Origin: Clostridiales bacterium | Lineage (GTDB): Bacteria; Bacillota; Clostridia; Christensenellales; Aristaeellaceae | Direction: 5' to 3' | DNA length: 24,984 bases | Assembly: GCA_004556395.1 (NCBI GenBank) | Contig: SFHK01000032.1 | Location: 1 to 24,984 of the forward strand | In this document: one piece after another, positions 7,199-14,916 of the stretch | How positions within the stretch are numbered: the stretch's first letter is position 1 | How the letters are laid out: every line of letters begins with the position of its first letter | Translations under genes and position numbers: made by a program | Notes under the pieces: generated by a model | What the model saw: only the letters and a program-made list of their open reading frames with translations | Told to the model about the DNA's origin: nothing | The model's database searches: none

Positions 7199-8931
7199 AC
7201 GTGATCGCCCTCCGGGAACTGGCTGAAATAGATTTCGCGGTACAGTGCACTCGACTGCATCAGTTCCTCATGCGTGCCCTGCGCGGACACGCGCCCCTCG
7301 TCCATCACCAGAATCCGGTCGGCGTAGCGAACGCCGGACGCGCGCTGGGAGACGATAAACACCGTCTGGCTGCCCTGCCGCGCGCGAATGGCGGCGCGCA
7401 GGCGCGCGTCGGTGGCGAAGTCCAGCGCCGAGGCGCTGTCGTCCAGAATCAGAATGTCCGCGTTTCGAACCAGCGCGCGCGCAATGGCCACGCGCTGCCG
7501 CTGGCCGCCGGACAGCGCCCGTCCGCCCTGTCCAACCGGCGCGTTCATGCCCTCGTTTTTCTTGGAGAGAATGTCCGTGCCCTGCGCGCCGTCGATGGCG
7601 TTCAGCACGTCCGCGTCCGACGCGTCCGTCTTGCCCCAGCGCACGTTGTCAGCAATACTGCCGGAGAACAGCACCGTCTTCTGCGGCACCATGCCCACGC
7701 TGCGGCGAATGTCCTCCGGCGACAGCCGCTTCACGTCCTGCCCGTACAGCTCCACGCTGCCGCGCGTCGCGTCATAGAAGCGCGGAATCAGGTTGACCAG
7801 CGAGCTCTTGCCGGAGCCCGTCGGGCCCACGATGCCGATCGTCTCGCCGCGATGCGCGACGAAGCTCACGTCCTCCAGCGACGGCGCGCCCGCGCCGGGG
7901 TATACCAGCTCCACGTGATCGAAGCGCACGGCCACGTCCGCCGCCCTGTCCAGCGCCGCGCCGGCGGCGCGCTCGGTCGCGTCCTCGGGCAGGTCGATCA
8001 CGGTCTGCACGCGGTCGAAGCACGCCAGCGCCTTGGAAATGGAAACGATCAGGTTGGCGAGCTTGATCAGCTCCACCAGAATCTGGCTCATGTAGTTGAC
8101 CAGCGCCACAAGCTGTCCCTGCGACAGCGTGCCGGTGTCCACGCGCAAAGCGCCGGTGTGAATCAGCACGATCAGCGCAAGGTTCACGATCACGCTCGTC
8201 AGCGGGTTCGTCAGCGCGCTCACGCGCCCCGCCGTGCGCTGGCTGGCGTTCAGCTTGTCGGACGCGTCTGTGAAGCGCGCGTTTTCGCTGCCGTCCCGCC
8301 CGAACGCGCGAATCACGCGCACGCCAGTCAGGTTCTCGCGCACCAGATTCATCACGCGATCCATGTTCGCCTGCGAGCGCTTGAACAGCTTCAGAGACCA
8401 CGCCATCACACCGAACACGACGATGGACAGCGCCGGAATCATCACCGCGAAAATCCACGCGCTCTTTCCGTCCACGGTAAACGCCATGATCATTGAGCCG
8501 AACACGACGAACGGCGAGCGCAGCATCAGGCGCAGCGCCAGATTCAGGCCGTTCTGCACCTGATCCACGTCGCCCGTCAGCCGCTGCGTCAGCCGCGAGG
8601 AGCCGATTCTGTCCAGCTGGGAAGCCGACAGCCGCGTCACGCGGTCATACAGCGTCTCGCGCAGGCGCGACGCGAAGCCCACCGACGCGCGCGCGGCAAA
8701 GTACTGCGCCGTGATGGAGAACACAAGCCCCACCACGCCCAGCAGCAGAAGCAGGCCGCCCATCTTCCACACATAGGCTTCGCCCTCGCCGCCGCGGATG
8801 CCCTGATCGATCATCTTCGCGACGACCAGCGGCACAAACAGCTCGAACAGCGCTTCCAGCAGCTTAAACAGCGGCCCGAGCACGCTCTCGCGTCCATAGC
8901 CCTTCAGATACGTACCCAGTTTCTTGATCAT
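7183..8931 (-). CDS. ABC exporter half-transporter, subunit with degenerate Walker B
   Basis: This is the partner of the following gene, 582 aa, with an N-terminal transmembrane domain (about 15-310) and an ATPase domain. Walker A GPTGSGKS is at 369-376 and the signature LSGGQ (473-477) is intact. The catalytic Glu after Walker B is replaced by Asp (LILDD, 494-498). Together with LSQGQ in the partner, this gives one normal and one degenerate ATP site, as in TM287/288-type heterodimers. The start ATG has only a weak ribosome binding site and lies 22 bases after ansA. The aromatic and polar ATPase core (Q-loop VPQKTVLFSGS, 415-425) is complete, so it should be functional. Confidence 0.93.
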   Translation of the reverse strand: MIKKLGTYLKGYGRESVLGPLFKLLEALFELFVPLVVAKMIDQGIRGGEGEAYVWKMGGLLLLLGVVGLVFSITAQYFAARASVGFASRLRETLYDRVTRLSASQLDRIGSSRLTQRLTGDVDQVQNGLNLALRLMLRSPFVVFGSMIMAFTVDGKSAWIFAVMIPALSIVVFGVMAWSLKLFKRSQANMDRVMNLVRENLTGVRVIRAFGRDGSENARFTDASDKLNASQRTAGRVSALTNPLTSVIVNLALIVLIHTGALRVDTGTLSQGQLVALVNYMSQILVELIKLANLIVSISKALACFDRVQTVIDLPEDATERAAGAALDRAADVAVRFDHVELVYPGAGAPSLEDVSFVAHRGETIGIVGPTGSGKSSLVNLIPRFYDATRGSVELYGQDVKRLSPEDIRRSVGMVPQKTVLFSGSIADNVRWGKTDASDADVLNAIDGAQGTDILSKKNEGMNAPVGQGGRALSGGQRQRVAIARALVRNADILILDDSASALDFATDARLRAAIRARQGSQTVFIVSQRASGVRYADRILVMDEGRVSAQGTHEELMQSSALYREIYFSQFPEGDHVCESR

Positions 8932-8953
8932 GTTCCGTTCACAAGCCTTTCGC

Positions 8954-9967
8954 TTATCCGATTTCGGGGGTTTTCAGCGTCAGAAGATCGTGCGCCACCG
9001 GCTCATAGAAGCGCCTGCGCACGGCCTCCACATTTCGTTCGCGCGCCAGAATCCACATCAGCTTGACCACGGCGGTTTCCGGCGTCATCGTGTACGCTTC
9101 GATCACGCCGCCCTCGGTCAGCGCCCGGCGGCCGACCTCGTACAGCGCCAGATCGCTGCCCTCGTAGGGTACCTGCGTCGTGAGCGCCACAACTTTCCCC
9201 GCCTCCCGCCAGCCGCGAATTTCCTTTAAAAGCGCGCCGCCGTCGGAGCTGGGCAGTCCGCCCACGCCGAAGCTCTCCACCACCAGCGCGTCCACGCAGC
9301 CGCGCAGCGCGTTCACCGCCTGCCACGGAAGCCCGGGCGTCAGCTTCACGACCGCCACGCGCGGATCCATCTCGTGGTAGAACGTCGGTTCATTCGGCCT
9401 GTCCTCGCGAATGTAGCGCAGCACGCGCCCGTCGCGCACCAGCGCCACCGGCGGATAGTCCACGCTCTCAAAGGCGTTCCGGCTCTTCGTGCGCACCTTG
9501 CGCGCGCGCGTTCCGGTGATCACGTGGCCGTCGAACACGATGCTCACGCCGTGCGACGCAGCGTCGGACGCATAGCAGAACGCGTCGTACAGGTTCGTGC
9601 GCGCGTCGGTATCCTCCGTCACGATCGAGCGCTGCGCGCCGGTCAGGATGATCGGCTTGGGCGAATGCATCACAAGATAGCTCAGCGCCGCGGCGGTATA
9701 GGCCATCGTGTCGGTGCCGTGGGAAATCACGAAGCCGTCGTACGCGTCGTAATGCTCGCGGATGCACTCGGCGATGCAGACCCAGTTTTCCGGCCGCATG
9801 TTGGTGGAATCCAGGCTCAGCGGCTGCACCGCATCCACCGAATACAGCGATTCCAGCCTCGGCACGTGCGCCAGCAGCGCCTGTGCGCCCAATCCCGGCT
9901 TCAGTCCCTCCTCGCCGGTTTCAGAGGCAATCGTTCCCCCCGTTGCAATCAAAAGAAGTTTTTTCAT
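8954..9967 (-). CDS. ansA: L-asparaginase, type I (cytoplasmic)
   Basis: The enzyme hydrolyses asparagine to aspartate and ammonia. The 337-aa product has the two signature blocks: TGGTIAS at residues 9-15 with the nucleophile Thr12, and SHGTDTM at 82-88 with the Thr-Asp pair. GAQRS and the C-terminal TTQVPYEGSD block also fit the family. There is no signal peptide, which together with the length points to the cytosolic type I enzyme. GGGAGGT stands about 4 bases before the ATG. It lies 36 bases after the terminator of the kinase operon and heads the run leading into the ABC exporter, mnmG and rsmG, but I could not place a convincing promoter. Confidence 0.94.
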   Translation of the reverse strand: MKKLLLIATGGTIASETGEEGLKPGLGAQALLAHVPRLESLYSVDAVQPLSLDSTNMRPENWVCIAECIREHYDAYDGFVISHGTDTMAYTAAALSYLVMHSPKPIILTGAQRSIVTEDTDARTNLYDAFCYASDAASHGVSIVFDGHVITGTRARKVRTKSRNAFESVDYPPVALVRDGRVLRYIREDRPNEPTFYHEMDPRVAVVKLTPGLPWQAVNALRGCVDALVVESFGVGGLPSSDGGALLKEIRGWREAGKVVALTTQVPYEGSDLALYEVGRRALTEGGVIEAYTMTPETAVVKLMWILARERNVEAVRRRFYEPVAHDLLTLKTPEIG

Positions 9968-10003
9968 CGGTACCTCCCGCGTTTTTCTTTACGGTCACGC
10001 GTC

Positions 10004-10032
10004 GAAAAAGCCCCGGCGCCGCCGCCGAGGCT
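10004..10032 (-). terminator. Intrinsic terminator of the oxidoreductase-kinase operon
   Basis: In minus-strand RNA the arm at 10023-10032 (AGCCTCGGCG) pairs with 10009-10018 (CGCCGGGGCT) over 10 bp including one U-G pair. It closes a 4-base loop and is followed directly by TTTTT (10004-10008). It starts 12 bases after the kinase stop codon. Confidence 0.9.
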
Positions 10033-10044
10033 TCACCGCCGCTA

Positions 10045-10800
10045 TTATACACATCTCCTGCAAATTTTCAGTGTATTTTCGGTATACATCAAATTGTAAT
10101 CGGCGGGAACGCCGCCGTTTTCGAACCTTGCGACGTTCGGCCCGTCCACGCGCGCATACCATGTCTCCGCTTCCGCCCGCGAAAGCCCGCCGCGCATTTT
10201 GCGCGCGAGCAGCCGTTTCCGAAGAACCGGCTCCGGCGCGCGAAGCGCAATCGTGCAATCGCACAGCGTCCGCGCTTCATTCCAGCCGGGCGCATCCAGC
10301 AAAAGCCAGTTGCCCTCCACGAGCAGAACGTCCCCGGTCACAGCCGCGCCGCGCGCGTCCACGTCGTGCGTCGTCCGATCGTAGCGCGGCCAGACAACGC
10401 CGTTCTCCGTTCGCGCCCGCGCCAGCGTTTCCGCAAAATGGCGCACGTCGAACGTCTCCGGCCGCCCCTTCACGTCGCGCAGACGCGTGCGTGCGCCGTC
10501 GATCGTCCGGTATGTCTCGTTGAGATACGCATTCGGATAGTGAAACCCGTCCAGCCCCAGCGTCTGCACGCGCGCGTCCGCCTGCCGTTCCGCCGCCCGC
10601 GCGCAGAGCACCTCGGCCAGCGTGCTCTTTCCCGCGCCGGGCGGCCCCGCCAGAAACGCGACGGCGCGCCGGGAAAGGCGGCCGCGCAGCGCAAGCAGCG
10701 CGTCGATCAGGGGATCGATTGCCTGTTCCATTTCCCGGCGCGGAAACTCGGCTTCCACCGGAAAGCCGTTAATCGTCAGCCGATAGCGTTTTCCGTCCAT
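10045..10800 (-). CDS. Uridine kinase/phosphoribulokinase-fold kinase (YggC/FrcK-like)
   Basis: The 251-aa product has a P-loop GPPGAGKST at residues 52-60, then LGLDGFHYPN (about 82-91), which holds the conserved Asp of the uridine/pantothenate kinase fold. A strand LLVEGNWLLLD further on is typical of the YggC/FrcK group of nucleoside or sugar kinases. The start ATG is 6 bases after the upstream stop, with AAGG in between. It is the last gene of a unit with two Gfo/Idh/MocA oxidoreductases and ends in a strong terminator, so it probably phosphorylates a sugar or polyol made or modified by them. The exact substrate is inference only; the family is poorly characterised. Confidence 0.85.
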   Translation of the reverse strand: MDGKRYRLTINGFPVEAEFPRREMEQAIDPLIDALLALRGRLSRRAVAFLAGPPGAGKSTLAEVLCARAAERQADARVQTLGLDGFHYPNAYLNETYRTIDGARTRLRDVKGRPETFDVRHFAETLARARTENGVVWPRYDRTTHDVDARGAAVTGDVLLVEGNWLLLDAPGWNEARTLCDCTIALRAPEPVLRKRLLARKMRGGLSRAEAETWYARVDGPNVARFENGGVPADYNLMYTENTLKICRRCV

Positions 10801-10806
10801 CCTGCC

Positions 10807-11673
10807 TTACGCCAGATTGACGATGCGCTCGGCCTTTCCGCTCTGGGCGGCCTTCAGCACCGCGTCCATCACGCACACGGCCTCGATGAAATCGTGCGCG
10901 TTCTGATGCGGCTCTTCCCCGCGCACGATGCGCACGAAGTTCTCCGCTTCGATGTCGTAGCCCGCGCCGATGTTGATCGCCGACGTGGTGACCTGCCTGC
11001 CCAGCACCGTCGCGCCGTAGTTGTAGTTTTCGTCGCCGAACGTCAAGTGCACGGCGTATGCGCCGTAATCGAGCACGGCGGCAATGCCGCGGTCGGTGTG
11101 CTGCGCCGTGACGGCGAACGGATGATAGCCGAAGATCGTGAGCGCCGTTTCCGCCAGATGCGACGCGTAGAACCAGAAGTTGCCGTAGGCATTCTGCATG
11201 CTGACCGGTGCCCACACATGTCCGCCGACGAGCTTGCCCAGCCTCTTCTGCTCATCCGCGGCCGCCTTCAGCTTCATCGTGTCGGGTACCAGCTTCACGG
11301 ACGAGCCGCCCGTCAGCCGCGCGCCGCGCTTCTCCGCCAGCCGCACCAGCTCCAGCGCCTGCAGCGGGTCGCGGGTCACGGGCTTGTCGATGAACGCGGG
11401 AAGCCCGGCCTCAAGGAACGGCTTCGCATAGGGAAAGTGCAGCTTGCCGTCGCGCGACGTAACCATCAGCGCGTCGATCCTGCCGATCATCTCCTCCAGA
11501 TGGTCGCACACGAGCTCTACGCCGCATTCCCTCTGAATCGCCTCGCTCGCCGCGCGCTCCTCGCCGTAAACGGCGACCACGCGCATGTCCTCATATTTCC
11601 CGGAAAGGTTGAAAATCTTTGAAAACGCCATGGCATGCGAATTCTCGCTGCCGATGATGCCCACGCGAATCAT
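10807..11673 (-). CDS. Gfo/Idh/MocA-family oxidoreductase (short, 288 aa)
   Basis: This is an NAD(P)-dependent sugar or inositol dehydrogenase-like protein. The N-terminal Rossmann motif reads GIIGSENSH (5-13), and the family EKP motif appears as IDKPVT (95-100), with the Lys kept. I choose the ATG at 11673 because AGGAGGG lies about 9 bases before it; the alternative ATG at 11694 would place this site inside the gene. The last third is shorter than usual for the family (330-390 aa). It follows the other oxidoreductase by 14 bases and precedes the kinase by 6, so the three form one operon. The substrate is unknown. Confidence 0.88.
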   Translation of the reverse strand: MIRVGIIGSENSHAMAFSKIFNLSGKYEDMRVVAVYGEERAASEAIQRECGVELVCDHLEEMIGRIDALMVTSRDGKLHFPYAKPFLEAGLPAFIDKPVTRDPLQALELVRLAEKRGARLTGGSSVKLVPDTMKLKAAADEQKRLGKLVGGHVWAPVSMQNAYGNFWFYASHLAETALTIFGYHPFAVTAQHTDRGIAAVLDYGAYAVHLTFGDENYNYGATVLGRQVTTSAINIGAGYDIEAENFVRIVRGEEPHQNAHDFIEAVCVMDAVLKAAQSGKAERIVNLA

Positions 11674-11687
11674 AACGTTTTCCCTCC

Positions 11688-12758
11688 TCAGCAAAATTTA
11701 TCCAGCGGATTCAGCTCGTGCGCGCGCTGAATCACGCGAATCTGCCGCCTCACCTGCTCCGGCGTGACGATCAGCGCCTCGCCGTTCGTCAGGTGGTTGT
11801 AGATGTTGGTATAGTAGTCCCTCACCGCGCTCTCGAACGGGTTCTCGCCCTCGCCCGCGACCCAGTGCGCTTCATGCCACGGCAGCTTCTCGGAGCAATA
11901 CGCCGGTTCGCCGTCGGGCGACGTGAGCGGCGTGCGGATCACCTTCTGCTCCGGCGCTTCCTTCGGGTCAAACCAGCGCCATTTTGCTTCCTTGATCGAC
12001 GCCCACAGGCCGCCATGCGTGCCCTGCACGTTGTACGTGCCCCACGGATACGCGTTGGAGGACGAAATCTCCACGTCGACCACAGGCCGCCCCGGCAGCG
12101 TCATGATGAGCTTGACGTAATCCTCCGCGTCGCCGAAGGTATCGGCGCGATCCATTCTGCAGAAGATTTCCGGCATTTCCTCGCCGCCCAGCAGCGTCAG
12201 CGCCTGATCCAGCGGATGCGGGCCGGTGTTGAACAGAGAGCCCGCGGTGAAGTCCTGAATCGTCTGCCAGTCCCAGCGGCGCGCGAAGCCGGAGAACTGA
12301 ATATCGATGGACACGATGCGCCCCAGCACGCCGGAATCGATGACCTCGCGCACCTTCTTAAAATACGGCGCGACGCGCGACTGCTGGAACGGCGCGAGCA
12401 TCCTGCCCGATTCCTTCGCCGCGGCGATCATCTCGTCCACCTGCTCCGCCGTGCCCGCGAACGGCTTCTCGCTCACAACGTTGAAGCCGTGCTTCAGAAG
12501 ATCAATCGCCACGGGCGCGTGCATGTAGCTGAACGTGGCGTTCACGACGAGATCAATCTCGTCCCTGTGATCAAACAGCTCGCGATAGTCGGCAAACGCG
12601 CGGCAGCCGAACACGCGCTCGGCCTTTTCGCGCCGCTCAGGCAGCGCGTCCACCACAAAGGCTACGCGGAAGCGCTCCGCATCCTTCAGAAAATGCTGAC
12701 CGTGAATCGAATAGCCGCTTCGACCCTGCCCGATGATGGCAACATTCAGTTTCTTCAT
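11688..12758 (-). CDS. Gfo/Idh/MocA-family oxidoreductase (356 aa)
   Basis: The predicted NAD(P)-dependent sugar dehydrogenase or reductase has GQGRSG at residues 10-15 of the N-terminal Rossmann fold and the EKPF motif at 97-100. The C-terminal half carries the expected alpha/beta domain, with GSLFNTGPHPLDQAL (about 190-204) containing the conserved His. The ATG at 12758 is preceded by AGAGGGGA; a longer reading has no ribosome binding site. It is the first gene of the oxidoreductase-kinase unit. Between it and the WG-repeat gene is a 6-bp hairpin (12796-12801 with 12814-12819) without a T tract, so read-through from upstream is possible. Confidence 0.92.
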   Translation of the reverse strand: MKKLNVAIIGQGRSGYSIHGQHFLKDAERFRVAFVVDALPERREKAERVFGCRAFADYRELFDHRDEIDLVVNATFSYMHAPVAIDLLKHGFNVVSEKPFAGTAEQVDEMIAAAKESGRMLAPFQQSRVAPYFKKVREVIDSGVLGRIVSIDIQFSGFARRWDWQTIQDFTAGSLFNTGPHPLDQALTLLGGEEMPEIFCRMDRADTFGDAEDYVKLIMTLPGRPVVDVEISSSNAYPWGTYNVQGTHGGLWASIKEAKWRWFDPKEAPEQKVIRTPLTSPDGEPAYCSEKLPWHEAHWVAGEGENPFESAVRDYYTNIYNHLTNGEALIVTPEQVRRQIRVIQRAHELNPLDKFC

Positions 12759-12819
12759 AGCTGTGTCCCCTCTTTCCATGCTTGTAATTTCATTCCAGAC
12801 CCGCGAAAGCAAAGGTCTG

Positions 12820-14760
12820 TCAATTCAATCCCACATATCCGCTCGCTTCCAGCAGCCGCTGCGCCGTGTCGCCGGTCAGCCATGAAAGCAGCGTCTGCAC
12901 GTTCGGGTTCGCTTCTCCCCTGCGGGTGACCGCGTAGAGCGTGGAGATGAACGGATAGCTGCCGTTCCGGATGTTTTCCAGCGTAGGCTCCACCCCGTCG
13001 ATCGCCAGCATGCGCACGTCGCTTTCCATCATGCCGCTCACGAAATAGCGGAAGCTGTAGCCGATTGCGCCCGGAAGGTTACGATACTCGATGTTGTCCA
13101 CGATGCCCACCATATCGTCCACCACATAGCCCGGCGCGTCCATCAGCGGGAGGTCGCCCATGATTTCCTCAAGCGCGGTCTGACTGCCGCTGTTCTCCGG
13201 GCGCTGGTACGCGACGATTTTCCCCAAGCCCTCTATACCAAGCTCCACCCAGTCGGTCACCGCTCCTCTGTAGATGTCCCGTATGTTCTGCGTCGTCAAA
13301 CCCGTTACAGGCTCTTCCCGCGGCACGATAAATACAAACGCTTCGTAGCCGATGGGTGTAAGTTCCAATTCCACGCCCGCTTCTTTCGCCATCTGTAATT
13401 CCTCATCCGAAGGCTGCGCGCAGAAAATCACGTCCGTGTTTCCGTAAATCAGGCGTTTATATGCGCGGTCGGTTTTGCTGCATGTAAGCAAACTGTCTGC
13501 CGAGTCGCTTCGGTTGTACGGCGTATAGCGCGTATCCTCCGGATAAACCGCCTGTGCGAACGCCGCGTACACCGGAAACAGCGCCGTCGCGCCATCCAGA
13601 CGCGGAAGCGCGTGCGCGGAATCGAAGCCAACGTTCTCCCGCAGCGCGCCCGCCGCGTTCTTCTGCCCTTCAAACGGCGCATAGTCGGCAAGGTTCAAAG
13701 ATGAATCCACCGCCTGCACCTCGCGCATCACACCGTCCACAAAGCCGAACAGGTGGCTTCCATTTCGGTTTTCCGCCGAAATCACGCCGTCCCCCTGAAT
13801 GGCAGCCGTCCAGAAGCCCTCCTCCGACAGCCGTTCGCCCTGAAGATTCACGATGAAATAATCGCCCATACCCTTGAGCGTCCACAGTCCGCTCTGGATT
13901 TTTCCGAGAATTCCGATCTCATTATACACGACAATGGCGCAACAGTCGTTGTAATCGTCAATCTGCGCATATTCCGGCTTCAATACAACGTCGCCCCGCA
14001 GGTTGATCAGGCCGTACAGGCCTTTCTTCTCAACTTTAATCAGACCGTTCTTGCCCGACTCAAAGCGCCCATACGTCTGGGAAGACAGGTACTCGGCTGT
14101 TTCACCCAGCAGAACAACCAGACTGCCATCCTCCGTTTTAAACACGCCGTCGCAGAACAGGGACAGCCTTTCGTATGTCGGCGGACACCGGAACGCGCCG
14201 GTTCGATCGATCACGCCGTAGCGCCCGCCCTCGCGCACGACCGCATAATCGCCGGAAAAGCCTCCCGCTTCATCGAATTTCGGCTCAATTACAAGGCTGC
14301 CCGCCGCGTCGACATAGCCCCACAGCCCGTCCTTCTTCACAGCCGCCATGCCGCCCGAAAACAGATTCGCTTCGTCGAACGTGGGCGACACGACCCATGC
14401 GCAATTCGAATCAATATAGCCAAACAGCCCGCCCACCTGCACCGCGGCCATCCCCTCCGAGAAATTCCGCACGTCGTCAAACTGCGGCTCGGCAAGCCAG
14501 TTCCCGTCATAGCCCATGTAGCCGATAAGGCCGTTCTGCCGGATTATCAGCACTTCGTCCTCTCGGTCTACGGAATCCGCCCAGTGCGCCTGAACGACGT
14601 TTCCGTCCGCGTCCACAAGATCACAGCAGGACTCCCAGTTGTCCGGATAACTCTCCACGATATACAGCGGCGGGTCGGTCTGAAGCGCGATCGTCTGCGC
14701 CCGTGCGGCGAACATCAGCAGAAGAAGCGCCGAAAGTAGAATCGCGACATGCCTTTTCAT
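12820..14760 (-). CDS. Secreted WG-repeat protein fused to a PstS-like solute-binding domain
   Basis: The 646-aa product begins with a signal peptide (about 1-21, cleavage after ARA, no lipobox Cys). Residues 75-270 hold WG-type repeats such as GLFGYID, GLWGYVD, GRYGVID and GLYGLIN, each followed by about 30 residues with a P-x-F/Y-D/E turn. From about 380 to the end it resembles a periplasmic phosphate-binding (PstS) domain: DGATALFPVYAAFA, then YEAFVFIVP, LTTQNIRDIYRG, and RPENSGSQTALE. The start has GGAGG 6 bases upstream and a very good promoter. It may bind an anion or ligand outside the cell. There are no Pst transport genes nearby. The fusion looks real because no stop or frame change separates the parts. 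Confidence 0.88.
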   Translation of the reverse strand: MKRHVAILLSALLLLMFAARAQTIALQTDPPLYIVESYPDNWESCCDLVDADGNVVQAHWADSVDREDEVLIIRQNGLIGYMGYDGNWLAEPQFDDVRNFSEGMAAVQVGGLFGYIDSNCAWVVSPTFDEANLFSGGMAAVKKDGLWGYVDAAGSLVIEPKFDEAGGFSGDYAVVREGGRYGVIDRTGAFRCPPTYERLSLFCDGVFKTEDGSLVVLLGETAEYLSSQTYGRFESGKNGLIKVEKKGLYGLINLRGDVVLKPEYAQIDDYNDCCAIVVYNEIGILGKIQSGLWTLKGMGDYFIVNLQGERLSEEGFWTAAIQGDGVISAENRNGSHLFGFVDGVMREVQAVDSSLNLADYAPFEGQKNAAGALRENVGFDSAHALPRLDGATALFPVYAAFAQAVYPEDTRYTPYNRSDSADSLLTCSKTDRAYKRLIYGNTDVIFCAQPSDEELQMAKEAGVELELTPIGYEAFVFIVPREEPVTGLTTQNIRDIYRGAVTDWVELGIEGLGKIVAYQRPENSGSQTALEEIMGDLPLMDAPGYVVDDMVGIVDNIEYRNLPGAIGYSFRYFVSGMMESDVRMLAIDGVEPTLENIRNGSYPFISTLYAVTRRGEANPNVQTLLSWLTGDTAQRLLEASGYVGLN

Positions 14761-14798
14761 AGGAATCCTCCCTCCATTGTGCGCGTCTATTTACAAAC

Positions 14799-14827
14799 AT
14801 TATATCCTGCTTTCCAGAAATCGTCAA
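14799..14827 (-). promoter_or_regulatory. Promoter of the WG-repeat gene
   Basis: Minus-strand TTGACG (14822-14827) and TATAAT (14799-14804) are 17 bp apart, close to perfect sigma-A consensus. The start would be near 14792, giving a 5' leader of about 30 bases that carries GGAGGGAGGA. Confidence 0.85.
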
Positions 14828-14857
14828 TCGCGCCGCGGAAGGTTTTGCAATTTGCGC

Positions 14858-14886
14858 TTGCATAACGCCCCCGCTTGTGTCATAAT
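14858..14886 (+). promoter_or_regulatory. Promoter of the Big2-repeat gene
   Basis: CATAAT (14881-14886) is preceded by TGT, an extended -10 element, and by TTGCAT (14858-14863) at 17 bp. The start would be near 14893, with GGAGG at 14906-14910 before the ATG. It points away from the promoter of the WG-repeat gene. Confidence 0.65.
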
Positions 14887-14916
14887 AGGATGGGATTTTT
14901 TAGACGGAGGCTTTTC

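Noticed and set aside
12796..12819. 6-bp hairpin after the WG-repeat gene as a terminator
   Set aside because: The stem is short with a 12-base loop and no T tract follows, so I do not call it a terminator.
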